The translations under genes and the position numbers were made by a program. 64,000 nt of DNA from Hungatella sp. UBA3048 (GTDB lineage: Bacteria; Bacillota; Clostridia; Lachnospirales; Lachnospiraceae), in assembly GCA_002367105.1 (NCBI GenBank), contig DFCS01000029.1, positions 143,263 to 207,262 of the forward strand. Direction: 5' to 3'. The notes beneath the pieces are model-generated. The model did no database searches. It was not told where the DNA came from and saw only the letters and a list, made by a program, of their open reading frames with translations. Of the stretch, positions 1 through 8,265 are shown in pieces (positions within the stretch are counted from its first letter, which is position 1; every line of letters starts with the position of its first letter).

Positions 1-1
1 T

Positions 2-667
2 CCGCCTCACCATATGACAATGGGAGAGGGCGGTGCGGTTTATACCAACAACTCACTGTTAAATAAGATAATCCGTTCATTCCGTGATTGGGGCCGGGAC
101 TGTGTGTGTCCTTCCGGACGTGACAACTTATGCGGACACCGGTTTGACCGCCAGTACGGGGAGCTTCCAGTAGGTTATGACCATAAATATGTTTATTCCC
201 ATTTTGGCTACAATTTAAAAGCCACTGACATGCAGGCGGCCATTGGTTGTGCCCAGCTTGACAAGTTTCCATCCTTTGTAGAGAGAAGGCGTCATAATTT
301 CGACCGTCTTCATAAGGGCCTGGAAGAGGTTTCTCACAAGCTGATCCTTCCGGAGGCATGTCCGGACTCGAAGCCAAGCTGGTTCGGCTTTTTAATAACC
401 TGCAAAGAAGGAGTAAGCCGGAATCAGGTGGTACAGTATGTGGAATCGAGAGGCGTTCAGACAAGGATGCTCTTTGCCGGTAATTTGACAAAGCACCCAT
501 GCTTTGACCAGATGAGAGCGTCCGGGGAAGGATACCGGATCGCCCAGCAGCTGACCAATACCGACCGGATCATGGAGGATACCTTCTGGGTAGGTGTATA
601 TCCGGGAATGACGGATGAGATGATCGATTATATGGCTAAGACCATTAAGGAGGCGCTGAGCCAATAA
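2..667 (+). CDS. rfbH: CDP-4-dehydro-6-deoxyglucose 3-dehydrase (E1, RfbH/DdhC type), 3' part
   Basis: The gene enters from the left edge, so only about 222 C-terminal residues are present. The first codons read PPHHMTMGEGG. In ordinary aminotransferases of this fold the PLP lysine sits here, whereas E1 dehydrases carry histidine, as seen. A CxC-x7-C cluster follows (CVCPSGRDNLC), matching the [2Fe-2S] cysteine spacing of E1. Known role: PLP- and iron-sulfur-dependent C3 deoxygenation of CDP-4-keto-6-deoxyglucose, with an E3 reductase, on the route to 3,6-dideoxyhexoses or related sugars of surface glycans. The reductase and the cytidylyltransferase are not in the window and would be expected to the left. 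It is followed by a LicD-family gene, which fits a surface-polysaccharide cluster. The family call is secure; the exact sugar product is inferred. Confidence 0.9.
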   Translation, partial: PPHHMTMGEGGAVYTNNSLLNKIIRSFRDWGRDCVCPSGRDNLCGHRFDRQYGELPVGYDHKYVYSHFGYNLKATDMQAAIGCAQLDKFPSFVERRRHNFDRLHKGLEEVSHKLILPEACPDSKPSWFGFLITCKEGVSRNQVVQYVESRGVQTRMLFAGNLTKHPCFDQMRASGEGYRIAQQLTNTDRIMEDTFWVGVYPGMTDEMIDYMAKTIKEALSQ

Positions 668-697
668 GGGTTTTATACCTCTGCACCCCAAGAGCAT

Positions 698-767
698 GGG
701 CAGGAAAGAGGAAACACCCTGCGAGTATACCTTTATGCCAAGAAAACAAGGGCAGGAAAGAGGAAAC
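698..767 (+). repeat. Tandem stem-loop/RBS cassette upstream of the LicD gene
   Basis: An 18-base sequence beginning GGGCAGGAAAGAGG is present twice without change, at 698-715 and 750-767. Each copy is preceded by a related segment (TATACCT..TGC..CCC) that can pair TGCCC/GGGCA-like arms. The second copy supplies the AAAGAGG ribosome-binding sequence and abuts the ATG at 768. A related single copy lies before the cyclophilin gene at 16807-16841. This looks like a dispersed intergenic element that ends in ribosome-binding sequence. Confidence 0.6.
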
Positions 768-1607
768 ATGAAGGAATACGATTTAACGGAGGTACATCAG
801 GCGAACCTGGCTATTTTAAAGGAAATTGACCGTATCTGCCGGAAATACAGGATCAAATATCTTCTGGACGCAGGAACGCTTTTAGGAGCGGTAAGGCATA
901 AAGGCTTTATTCCCTGGGATGATGATGCGGATGTGGCGTTTACTCGTTCCAATTTTGATGCCTTTTTAAAGGTAGTGCGCCGGGAGCTTCCGGAAGAGAT
1001 GGAACTTCTTGAACCAAAGGATTTGAGAGGCGGGACGGCTTTTTATGATTTTACAACGAGAATCATCTATAAAAACAGCCGGACTCATGAGGACTCAGAA
1101 GAGATGCGGTTTTATGAAGGAAAGTTAAACCATCTGTGGGTGGACTTATTCACCATTGATGAGCTTCCAAAGGGCAAGGCAGCCTCTGCCTGTACCCGCC
1201 TTCTTCATACTTTGATCTATGGCATGGCTATGGGCCACCGATACCGGTTGGACTATAAAAAGTACAGCCTGGTCAATAAAATTGTGATAGGCACGCTGGC
1301 TACTTTGGGGAAAATGATTCCAATGAAAACCTTAAGTAAGCTGCAGCATATGATTGCGGTCAAGGATCAGAAGGGAAAGAGCCGCCTTCGGTATTACAGC
1401 AACTACCAGCCGGATTATCTTTATGTGACGCTTAAGAAGGAATGGTGTGAAGAAACAGTGGACCTGGAATTTGAAGATACCAGGCTGATGGCGCCAAAAG
1501 GCTGGCATGAGGTCCTTACCTGGATTTACGGTGATTATAAGAAGCTTCCGCCGGAGGAACAACGGGTACCTTCTCATTCCAGTACGGAAATTAAAATATA
1601 TCATTAG
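768..1607 (+). CDS. LicD-family nucleotidyltransferase-like protein
   Basis: A 279-residue protein with the LicD signature near residues 33-55 (LLDAGTLLGAVRHKGF followed by IPWDDDADVAF); the Asp cluster is the presumed metal and nucleotide site. Family members add phosphocholine or other phospho-substituents to teichoic acids, lipooligosaccharide or capsule. An in-frame ATG at 696 would add 24 residues, but those codons fall inside the repeat cassette. The ATG at 768 sits directly after AAAGAGGAAAC and is preferred. It lies 100 bases after the dehydrase gene, apparently as the last gene of the glycan cluster, since a strong terminator follows. The substrate is not readable from sequence. Confidence 0.85.
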   Translation: MKEYDLTEVHQANLAILKEIDRICRKYRIKYLLDAGTLLGAVRHKGFIPWDDDADVAFTRSNFDAFLKVVRRELPEEMELLEPKDLRGGTAFYDFTTRIIYKNSRTHEDSEEMRFYEGKLNHLWVDLFTIDELPKGKAASACTRLLHTLIYGMAMGHRYRLDYKKYSLVNKIVIGTLATLGKMIPMKTLSKLQHMIAVKDQKGKSRLRYYSNYQPDYLYVTLKKEWCEETVDLEFEDTRLMAPKGWHEVLTWIYGDYKKLPPEEQRVPSHSSTEIKIYH

Positions 1608-1658
1608 ATCGCATTACCGGATAAGTCAGTCATTATGATTGCATGGGATACAATGATA

Positions 1659-1692
1659 GGGCGGGATTCATACGAATCCCGCCCTTGTTTTT
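1659..1692 (+). terminator. Intrinsic terminator after the LicD gene
   Basis: An 11-bp perfect stem (GGGCGGGATTC / GAATCCCGCCC) with a 4-base loop is followed by TTGTTTTTTTT. It closes the plus-strand glycan cluster. Confidence 0.9.
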
Positions 1693-1744
1693 TTTATAAG
1701 CTTCCCGCATCGGACAACGGTACTTTAGCCTATGACCACAAAGC

Positions 1745-3274
1745 TTAACTCCTATTGCTATCTAAATATTCCTTTGCGTCTTTAAAGAAACTGAAAATAA
1801 TGAGGAGTATGATAATTCCTATAGGAAATGCTGCAATGATGGAAACCGTCTGCAGATTGGCCATGGAATTCTTGGAAAATATAAGAGCGATGGGAAACAG
1901 CATTAAAAGCACGGACCAGAACAGCCTTACATGTTTATCCGGCTCGACATCCTCTGGAAGCTCCTTATAAGAGTAGGTGGAAGCAATCAGGGCCAGGGCA
2001 TCAAAGCTGGTTGCATAAAATACCACCATGGTAACTGCCAGAAGGATCAGCCCCAGCTTTGCAAACGGCAAGGTTTCAAGGATTGCCATGATCGTCTGGT
2101 ACAAGTCTCCTGTGGAAGCATAAATGCCCATTACATCCAGCACTCCCTTTGTCTGAAGAGCAAGGCTGTAATTTCCCAATATAATAAAGGAAGTAAAGGT
2201 TCCTGAGATTCCAAAGACATATCCCCCCAGGATGGTCTGTTTAATGGTGCGCCCTTTACTGATGGATCCGATAAAGAAAGGAGTGGCTACGCACCAAACC
2301 ATCCAGTAAGCCCAATAAAAGATGGTCCAGTTTTGAGGGAAGGAAGAGGTCCGCAGGGCATCGGTCCAGGTGGACAGGCTAATAAAGTTCTGCGTCAGGT
2401 TTCCTACTGCTGTGATCCCTGTTTCAATGGTATATCTGGCTTCCTTACCGCCGATCAGCACATAGAGAAGCAGGCCGAAAAACAGATATGTACAGGACGC
2501 AGCCAGCTTTGCAATGCCCTTCATTCCGAAATAAACTGTAATGGTATAAACGATGCATATAATAACCAGGATTGCAATGGTCAATAATCTGGAATCCGGC
2601 AGGCCGGTTACCCTGCTGACCGCCATGGAAAGAAGGGGCGTTGCCAGAGAAAATGTGGTTGCAGTACCGGCCAGTAAGGCAAATACGGCAATTAAATCAA
2701 TGAGCTGTCCGCAAATGCCGTCTACATGCTTTCCCAAAAGAGGGCGGCAGGCTTCCGAGTATTTTTGTTTTGTCCGTTTTTTAACATGGAGCATGAAGCC
2801 GAATGCTGCAGCCAATATCATATAAAAGCTCCAGGGGATAGGGCCCCAGTGAAACAGCGGATAGGTGGAGGCCCAGTCCTGCATGGCTCCCAGATCCGCG
2901 ATATGTGGTTCCCCTGCATAGAGAATCCATTCACAAAGGGAATAGAAAAGGATATCAGCGGCCAGACCTGCTGTAAACATCATAGTACCCCATTTAAAAT
3001 TTGAATATTGGGGTTTTTCCAGGTTTCCAAGCTTTATGGTACCGTATTTGGAAAATGCGATATACAGGGAGCAAAGGAAGGTAAAAAGCCCGATGATAAG
3101 ATAGTAACTTCCCAGCTCATCTCCTAAAAATGTACGGATAGCAGCCAGTGTATCCGCAGACTTGCTGGGATATATGGTAAAAACAAGGCATAAAAGAATG
3201 ATACTAATAAAAGGAATCAGGGTCGTTATCCAATCCAGCTTTTTAAACAAAGCCTTTTTCTCATTGTGTTCCAT
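1745..3274 (-). CDS. BCCT-family transporter (betaine/carnitine/choline type)
   Basis: A 509-residue polytopic protein with about twelve hydrophobic segments. It carries the BCCT block WTIFYWAYWMVW with downstream SKGRTI, and an earlier EWILYAGEP segment resembling the substrate-binding tryptophan region of TM4. The family imports quaternary amines such as glycine betaine, carnitine and choline, by Na+ symport or by antiport. Two start codons are close: ATG at 3280 lies only two bases after AGGAGG, while ATG at 3274 has 8-base spacing and is chosen. It appears monocistronic. An inverted repeat TGTTCAA/TTGAACA lies just upstream and may be its operator. No betaine or choline catabolic gene is adjacent, so the substrate is undetermined. 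Confidence 0.88.
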   Translation of the reverse strand: MEHNEKKALFKKLDWITTLIPFISIILLCLVFTIYPSKSADTLAAIRTFLGDELGSYYLIIGLFTFLCSLYIAFSKYGTIKLGNLEKPQYSNFKWGTMMFTAGLAADILFYSLCEWILYAGEPHIADLGAMQDWASTYPLFHWGPIPWSFYMILAAAFGFMLHVKKRTKQKYSEACRPLLGKHVDGICGQLIDLIAVFALLAGTATTFSLATPLLSMAVSRVTGLPDSRLLTIAILVIICIVYTITVYFGMKGIAKLAASCTYLFFGLLLYVLIGGKEARYTIETGITAVGNLTQNFISLSTWTDALRTSSFPQNWTIFYWAYWMVWCVATPFFIGSISKGRTIKQTILGGYVFGISGTFTSFIILGNYSLALQTKGVLDVMGIYASTGDLYQTIMAILETLPFAKLGLILLAVTMVVFYATSFDALALIASTYSYKELPEDVEPDKHVRLFWSVLLMLFPIALIFSKNSMANLQTVSIIAAFPIGIIILLIIFSFFKDAKEYLDSNRS

Positions 3275-3292
3275 GTACATAGCCTCCTAAAG

Positions 3293-3328
3293 TGTTCAAA
3301 AAAATAAATATAATATTGATATTGAACA
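3293..3328. promoter_or_regulatory. Inverted repeat upstream of the BCCT gene, possible operator
   Basis: TGTTCAA at 3293-3299 and TTGAACA at 3322-3328 are exact inverted repeats separated by 22 AT-rich bases. They lie 19 bases upstream of the chosen BCCT start, where its promoter should be. A regulatory role is inferred from position and symmetry only. Confidence 0.4.
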
Positions 3329-3506
3329 TGATACCATGGATAACCAGAAAATGCAAGAATTAAATAAAAGGATTTAGAAAATAAATGGTATTTATACCAG
3401 TAAAAACACTAACGTATTTGTGAAGATTTTCTGACATTTTGCTAAAACCACTACAAAAAAAGTATTACATCCGATATAATGTTAGATGTTCAATAAGGAG
3501 GAGATT

Positions 3507-4082
3507 ATGATGAAGAACAAAGCTCTATTGATATGTGCGATGTCGGTAATGTTGCTGACCGGATGCACGGAAAAACACATTCTTAATTCCACAGCTCCGG
3601 CAGAGCCTGTTTTTGAAACTCAGCAGGGGATTGTTCTGGATTGGGCTCAGATTGGAAATGATATGGATGAAGAGTTCGTAAACAACGAAGAATATCCTAT
3701 GGCGTTAAGCGTTAATTACAAGGTAGAACCGAAGACGAAAAGCATTGATTTGACATTGCTTGTTAAGGATGGAACCACACCCGAGGAAGCTGTCGTATTT
3801 GCGGATGCAGCAGTTCGGCATTTAGGTGACGAGGCTGCTATGCAGGATTTTTCCTATGAAAAATCAAGCGATACCTCTTATGGCGGATTTTTCAAGGATT
3901 ATGATATGCACCTTATTGTTATGCCGGATTATAAGATGAAAGAACAACAGTATTGGCTGGTAGATATGGACATCCCTAAGGGATCTGATGAAAAGATTGT
4001 TCCAAAGGAAGGGGCTGTTATCACGGAGGCCACCGTCCAGGATGAGGAGACGGATACTGAAAGCTCGGAGTCAGAACAATAG
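3507..4082 (+). CDS. Predicted lipoprotein, unrecognised family
   Basis: A 191-residue protein with a lipoprotein signal peptide: lysine-rich start, hydrophobic stretch and lipobox LLTGC, with Cys at about residue 19. AAGGAGGAG lies 5 bases before this ATG and 8 before the next Met codon, so either may be used. The mature part is acidic and soluble, with no membrane segment, and ends in a low-complexity Glu/Ser/Thr tail. I do not recognise the domain. A TATAAT hexamer at 3475-3480 gives a plausible -10 box, so it is probably transcribed alone and ends at the hairpin at 4101-4153. It may act at the membrane surface; no function is assigned. Confidence 0.75.
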   Translation: MMKNKALLICAMSVMLLTGCTEKHILNSTAPAEPVFETQQGIVLDWAQIGNDMDEEFVNNEEYPMALSVNYKVEPKTKSIDLTLLVKDGTTPEEAVVFADAAVRHLGDEAAMQDFSYEKSSDTSYGGFFKDYDMHLIVMPDYKMKEQQYWLVDMDIPKGSDEKIVPKEGAVITEATVQDEETDTESSESEQ

Positions 4083-4100
4083 ATTTTTAATGCAGGAATT

Positions 4101-4153
4101 AAAAAACATGGATGAGGAATTGGTTTCTGGTCGCTCCTCAGCCATGTTTTTTT
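4101..4153 (+). terminator. Intrinsic terminator after the lipoprotein gene
   Basis: An interrupted stem (ACATGG.TGAGGA / TCCTCA.GCCATGT) flanked by A6 on the left and T7 on the right. The flanking tracts suit termination in both directions, which would also serve the convergent phospholipase-like gene. Confidence 0.75.
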
Positions 4154-4172
4154 GTTCCTTTTTTTGTGTTCG

Positions 4173-5153
4173 TTATGGATCAACTGCCAATCCGCTGTGG
4201 TAGGAATAATTGCCAAGCTCCTTTAAAAGCTTATTGTGATCCAGGTTATCCAGTGGAACCGGCGAGGTCAGTTCCTCGTTCAGCAGAAAAAATACATCAT
4301 TGCATTTTACCATGGACTGATGGAAGAGTTCAGGAAAAGACGCCTGGGATGCAAGACGGCGGTTCCAGGGATTACACCAGGTTTCATGGTTTAAATTCAT
4401 GGTGACGACGGGATCCGGCGGGATATCCGTAACCAGCTTCCTGGAAGCAAGGTGCGTACGCAAGAAAAGAGATTCCATAAATTCAATGCTGTTTTTCTTG
4501 CGGCTGGAAGGATCGGCAAGAGTCCTGCATCCTAAGCGCATGGCCAGGATGGAACGGGATACCATCTGGGATGTTACCCGGAAATTATTCCGGTAGTTTA
4601 ATGGATAATAGGCTTCATTGATGCATACGGACAAAAAGCCGGAGATGAACTGCAATTCCTGGCCGTTTAAACAAATGGTGGCCGCCTGGTTGAATTGAGA
4701 CGGTTTTTTCTTTTTGTATTTCATCAATAGCAATGCATCTATATCATTCTCCAGCATGGCATGAAGCCCATGATGATAGTTGCTGGAGTTTTTTACATCA
4801 TATTCGATTCTGCCGTACACGTAAGGGTGGCAGATGGAGTCCCCGATGTAATGGCAGAAGTAACCGCTCATATAAGAAATGGCCTGCTCTCTCTGCTGTT
4901 TGGACTCGATCTGGGATAAGTGGTTTAAGCAGGAAACAAAAAAGTCATGTACATGGTTTTCGTGCATATAGGAACCTACGTTGCGGTAATCCCGGTGGCG
5001 GAGAATGGGTATATTATAAAAAAATATATCCGGTCCCTGGAGGCCGAGCTGGTAAAGCCATCTGTATTTGGAGATTATACGTTTTAAAGGGGTGTTAGGC
5101 ATGTCATTGAAAACCTTGACTCCTAGCAGATAGTGAGTGGTAAAACCAGGCAT
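4173..5153 (-). CDS. Zinc-dependent phospholipase C-like protein
   Basis: A 326-residue protein of the zinc-dependent phospholipase C / S1-P1 nuclease-like fold. Candidate metal-ligand motifs appear in order: TTHYLLG near the N-terminus, QGPDIFFY, ENHVHDF, then FCHYIGDSICHPYVYG and HHGLHAMLENDID. Unlike secreted alpha-toxin-type enzymes it has no signal peptide and no C2 domain, so it may be cytoplasmic and its substrate is unknown. A GTG at 5162 is in frame, but GAGGTG lies 8 bases before the ATG at 5153, which is chosen. Upstream is a long structured repeat tract that could be in its leader. The family call is good; the activity is inferred. Confidence 0.75.
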   Translation of the reverse strand: MPGFTTHYLLGVKVFNDMPNTPLKRIISKYRWLYQLGLQGPDIFFYNIPILRHRDYRNVGSYMHENHVHDFFVSCLNHLSQIESKQQREQAISYMSGYFCHYIGDSICHPYVYGRIEYDVKNSSNYHHGLHAMLENDIDALLLMKYKKKKPSQFNQAATICLNGQELQFISGFLSVCINEAYYPLNYRNNFRVTSQMVSRSILAMRLGCRTLADPSSRKKNSIEFMESLFLRTHLASRKLVTDIPPDPVVTMNLNHETWCNPWNRRLASQASFPELFHQSMVKCNDVFFLLNEELTSPVPLDNLDHNKLLKELGNYSYHSGLAVDP

Positions 5154-5174
5154 ATTGTTCACCTCGCATTTATT

Positions 5175-5275
5175 TGCAGCTCGCGAAATTTGTTGTGCAG
5201 CCCGCGAGTCTGAAGTGCAGCTCGCAAATCTGTAGTGCAGCCCGCGAGTCCGCAGTGCAGCTCGCGAATCCTGCG
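5175..5275. repeat. Five ~20-bp tandem repeats (TGCAGCYCGCGARTC type)
   Basis: Units begin TGCAG at 5175, 5196, 5216, 5236 and 5256, a period of 20-21 bp. Two sub-types alternate (CTCGCRAAT and CCCGCGAGTC), giving a 40-bp higher-order period. The tract is much more GC-rich than the bases around it and is non-coding. Confidence 0.85.
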
Positions 5276-5370
5276 GATTCGTTCGCTCACGGGCTTTCGC
5301 CCTATGAATTAGAACACAGAAAATTTTTCTTACGTGCGAGCACGACGAAAATTTTTCTGTGTTCTAATTC
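5265..5370. repeat. Nested hairpins with a 24-bp perfect inverted repeat
   Basis: Three structures follow the tandem repeats: CGAATCC-TGC-GGATTCG at 5265-5281, GGGC-TTTC-GCCC at 5291-5302, and 24-bp perfect arms at 5306-5329 and 5347-5370 (left arm begins GAATTAGAACACAG). The 17-base loop can itself fold as CGTG-CGAG-CACG. The remaining bases to 5498 are AT-rich with no gene; they should hold the promoter of the symporter at 5499. Confidence 0.85.
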
Positions 5371-5498
5371 GCACTGCTCATTGCTTATATGGAGATTATA
5401 CCATATCAAATTTTATTTTGTGTAAAAAACATTGGAAATTTTCATACTGGCCGGGTGGGTCGAATAAGTGTTAAAGAGAGCGTTCAGGAGCTGATCCT

Positions 5499-6884
5499 AT
5501 GATACATCGTATACATGAAATGGTGTGGGGGCCGTGGCTTTTGGTTTTGTTTTTGGGAACCGGAATCTTTTTTACGGTAAAGTCGGGTTTTTTTCAGATT
5601 AGAAAATTCCCATTTTGGTGGAAGCATACCATTGGAAGCATACAGGAGGATGAGGGAGAAGAAAAAGGGGAAGTGACTAAATTCCAGACAGCCTGTACGG
5701 CTTTGGCAGCTACCATTGGGACTGGTAATATCGCCGGTGTGGCCACCGCACTTACAGCCGGCGGTCCGGGTGCTATATTCTGGATGTGGGTCTCAGCCGG
5801 AATCGGTATGATGACAGGCTATGCGGAGACTATGCTGGGGATCCGTTACCGTTACCGTGATCAAAACGGTGCCTGGATCTGCGGGCCTATGGTTTATTTG
5901 GAGAGGGGGCTTAAGCTTCCCGTACTTGGAATGCTATACAGCTTTCTTTGTATCATGGTTTCTCTTGGAATGGGAAGCATGGTACAGTCCAACTCCATTG
6001 CGGAAACTCTTGAGTATTCCTTTGGCATACCGCCGGTTCCCATCGGGATCGTGCTGACTGGAACCGTATTATTGGTGGTACTGGGAGGGATTGCCAGAAT
6101 CGCCTTTGTTTCCGAGCGGCTTATTCCCATCTCGGCCGGTGCCTATATGCTGTTTTCCATGGTTGTGATCATGTCCTGTTACGATCAGATCCCATATATT
6201 TTTCAATGTATTTTTCAGGATGCCTTTCGCCCGGTTTCTGCTTTTTCAGGAGTTGCAGGCTATCAAATCAGCAAAAGCTTGCAATACGGCATATCCAGAG
6301 GTGTATTTTCCAATGAAGCAGGACTTGGGAGCATGGCAGTTCTTCATGGCGCAGCAGAGGATACGACTCCGGAGCAGCAGGGAATGTGGGCCATGTTTGA
6401 GGTGTTTTTTGATACCATTTTGATCTGCACCATGACCGCCTTTGTGATCCTGTGCATGACGGAAGGAGATGCGGCCGGCTCAGGCTATGACGGAGCGGCT
6501 CTCACTGCCTTTTGCTTTTCAAAACGCCTAGGATTACTTGGGGAGTATGTGGTATCAGGAGCCATGCTGATATTTGCTTTTGCTACCATCATTGCATGGT
6601 ATTATCTGGGACGTCAGGCCGCCATATATTTGGCGGAGCGTTTAAAAGAACGCAGAACTCTTTACATACTGCAGCGCATTTTAAGGGGAAAGGTTTATAC
6701 CCTGCTATATCTGGGGGCCGTGTTCCTTGGGTGTATGGCAAAGCTTGAGACAGTGTGGGAATTTTCAGATATCTGGAATGGACTGATGGCGCTTCCTAAC
6801 ATCATTGCTATTATTTTTCTGATGAAGGAGGTAACGGTTCCGGGAAATGCAGAGGAATGGGCACTGAAATGCACCCGCCGCTGA
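5499..6884 (+). CDS. Alanine/glycine:cation symporter (AGCS family)
   Basis: A 461-residue integral membrane protein. The AGCS core is clear: TACTALAATIGTGNIAGVAT followed by TAGGPGAIFWMW and GYAETMLGIRYR, with the conserved GVFSNEAGLGS segment further on. Family members import alanine, glycine or related small amino acids with Na+ or H+. AGGAG lies 8 bases before the ATG. The gene is monocistronic: the repeat tract precedes it and a hairpin follows directly. There is no neighbouring amino-acid enzyme to narrow the substrate. Confidence 0.93.
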   Translation: MIHRIHEMVWGPWLLVLFLGTGIFFTVKSGFFQIRKFPFWWKHTIGSIQEDEGEEKGEVTKFQTACTALAATIGTGNIAGVATALTAGGPGAIFWMWVSAGIGMMTGYAETMLGIRYRYRDQNGAWICGPMVYLERGLKLPVLGMLYSFLCIMVSLGMGSMVQSNSIAETLEYSFGIPPVPIGIVLTGTVLLVVLGGIARIAFVSERLIPISAGAYMLFSMVVIMSCYDQIPYIFQCIFQDAFRPVSAFSGVAGYQISKSLQYGISRGVFSNEAGLGSMAVLHGAAEDTTPEQQGMWAMFEVFFDTILICTMTAFVILCMTEGDAAGSGYDGAALTAFCFSKRLGLLGEYVVSGAMLIFAFATIIAWYYLGRQAAIYLAERLKERRTLYILQRILRGKVYTLLYLGAVFLGCMAKLETVWEFSDIWNGLMALPNIIAIIFLMKEVTVPGNAEEWALKCTRR

Positions 6885-6890
6885 ATGGGG

Positions 6891-6926
6891 AAGGGGCCTG
6901 ACCGAAATAGCGGTCAGACCCCTTTA
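6891..6926 (+). terminator. Hairpin terminator after the AGCS gene
   Basis: A 14-bp interrupted stem (AAGGGGCCTGACCG / CGGTCAGACCCCTT) with a 6-base loop. The T-run is short, so termination may be partial. Confidence 0.65.
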
Positions 6927-6950
6927 TGATGAATTAGTTGCAAGCAATTG

Positions 6951-7190
6951 TCAGCAATCTCCTGTATAGTAGGAGATAATGCTCATATAATCCTTTGGAG
7001 CCGGAATATCCAGTGAAAGACTCAGGAAGTTTTTGTTTTCTCTGTACTGATGAAGCAGCTGGTTCTGGAGTCCATAGTGTTTGTTGATATTTTCTTTTCT
7101 TCCGTCCGGGTACAGGATATTAACCGCATCACTGCACGCATTTACTGTTTGTAAAAAGTTATCCATATTCAAAATATTCAGTTTTATCAT
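6951..7190 (-). CDS. Small conserved-looking protein, 79 residues, unknown function
   Basis: A 79-residue soluble protein starting MIKLNILNMDNFLQTVNACS, with a central basic patch (YPDGRKENINKHYG) and a C-terminal IPAPKDYMSIISYYTGDC. GGAGGG sits 6 bases before the ATG. There is no signal peptide or membrane helix. The length, the good ribosome site and its own space between two terminators support a real gene. I cannot assign a family or function. It reads toward the AGCS terminator and lies beside an AraC-type regulator on the same strand, but the terminator at 7249-7299 separates them. Confidence 0.7.
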   Translation of the reverse strand: MIKLNILNMDNFLQTVNACSDAVNILYPDGRKENINKHYGLQNQLLHQYRENKNFLSLSLDIPAPKDYMSIISYYTGDC

Positions 7191-7248
7191 TACAAACCCT
7201 CCATTATGAAAGACAGTGATTATTTGGTGACGGCAATGATTTTATAAT

Positions 7249-7299
7249 AAAAAGATTGCCCTATTACCTTTACAGGTATCATTATAGTGCAATCTTTTT
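7249..7299 (-). terminator. Bidirectional terminator between the AraC gene and the small ORF
   Basis: AAAAAGATTGC at 7249-7259 pairs with GCAATCTTTTT at 7289-7299; an inner TACCT/AGGTA stem strengthens it. T-runs occur on both strands. On the minus strand it ends the AraC-acetyltransferase unit. Confidence 0.8.
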
Positions 7300-7323
7300 C
7301 GAATAAATATATTATTTCTGCCG

Positions 7324-8265
7324 TTATATATCATTTTCCTGCCATTTGCGGCGATATTCCAGGGGGGTGCAGCCGGTATACTCCCGAAAGACCTTCCCAA
7401 AGTAGCTGCTGCTTCCTAATCCACAGGCGTGGCTTATATACGTAATTGCTTCCCTGCTGCTTGCCAGCATATGACAGGCCGTTTGTAAACGATAGGTTTT
7501 GATATATTCCACCGGTGTCATGTGCAGACAGTCGTGGAATACCCTGAAACACTCCCGCTCGCTGGAATAAGCGGCAGCGGCAATCTCTGCAATTGATATT
7601 TTATCCGCATAATGCTCATGGACATATACCATCATCGTTTTTATTTTGTCATTCGTTTTGTTGGAAAGTCCTTTTTCTTCCAATAGGGGACGAGATATGG
7701 AGAAAAGTTGGAGCCATATGTCAGATAATACCTCTCTCAATTTAATTTCATATCCAAAGTCATGTTCGGACAGGTGAAAAGATTCACGAATGGTATCTAA
7801 AATTTTCGCCTGTACCGGATCCTCAGGATATAAGGCAATGATCTCAGCCTGTGGGGCGGCGGTAATCGGCGTAACGTATTTTTGCTCGATCCGGCTTCCA
7901 TGTTGACCGGCTATGAAGGAAGGATCAAAAATATGAAGGAACTGAATGTTTTTTTCTGATTCCGCCTGGGGCCTTGCCATGTGAAGCACATTGGAATTGA
8001 CCATGCCGCCGGAACCTGCGGGGAATATTGTTCTTCCTTTTGGTGTGCAGTACTCCATTTTTCCGCTTTCCATATAAAACAGCTCCACGTTCTTGTGCCA
8101 ATGCCATGGAACAAAACGTCCCATAAATTGATCCAATTGGGAGCAGGAAGCAGTATATGGAAAATCTGGCGCAAAATCTGGGAATAATTCTTCTTTGCTT
8201 CCCGTATGAAATTCTATTCTATGAACGTTCTTCAATGACTTTTCCACCCCTTCCCGATAATACAT
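7324..8265 (-). CDS. AraC-family regulator with N-terminal cupin sensor
   Basis: A 313-residue regulator. The N-terminal half has the cupin pattern of sugar-sensing AraC proteins (PWHWHKNVELFYMESG, then PAGSGGMVNSNVLH). The last ~100 residues hold two helix-turn-helix motifs (ISIAEIAAAAYSSERECFRVF and ITYISHACGLGSSSYFGKVF) ending in the usual TPLEYRR. It starts directly after the stop of the acetyltransferase gene. No clear ribosome site precedes ATG 8265; an internal GTG or TTG 6-10 codons later, after GGGAAGG, could be the true start. The ligand is unknown. The target may be its own operon. Confidence 0.87.
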   Translation of the reverse strand: MYYREGVEKSLKNVHRIEFHTGSKEELFPDFAPDFPYTASCSQLDQFMGRFVPWHWHKNVELFYMESGKMEYCTPKGRTIFPAGSGGMVNSNVLHMARPQAESEKNIQFLHIFDPSFIAGQHGSRIEQKYVTPITAAPQAEIIALYPEDPVQAKILDTIRESFHLSEHDFGYEIKLREVLSDIWLQLFSISRPLLEEKGLSNKTNDKIKTMMVYVHEHYADKISIAEIAAAAYSSERECFRVFHDCLHMTPVEYIKTYRLQTACHMLASSREAITYISHACGLGSSSYFGKVFREYTGCTPLEYRRKWQENDI

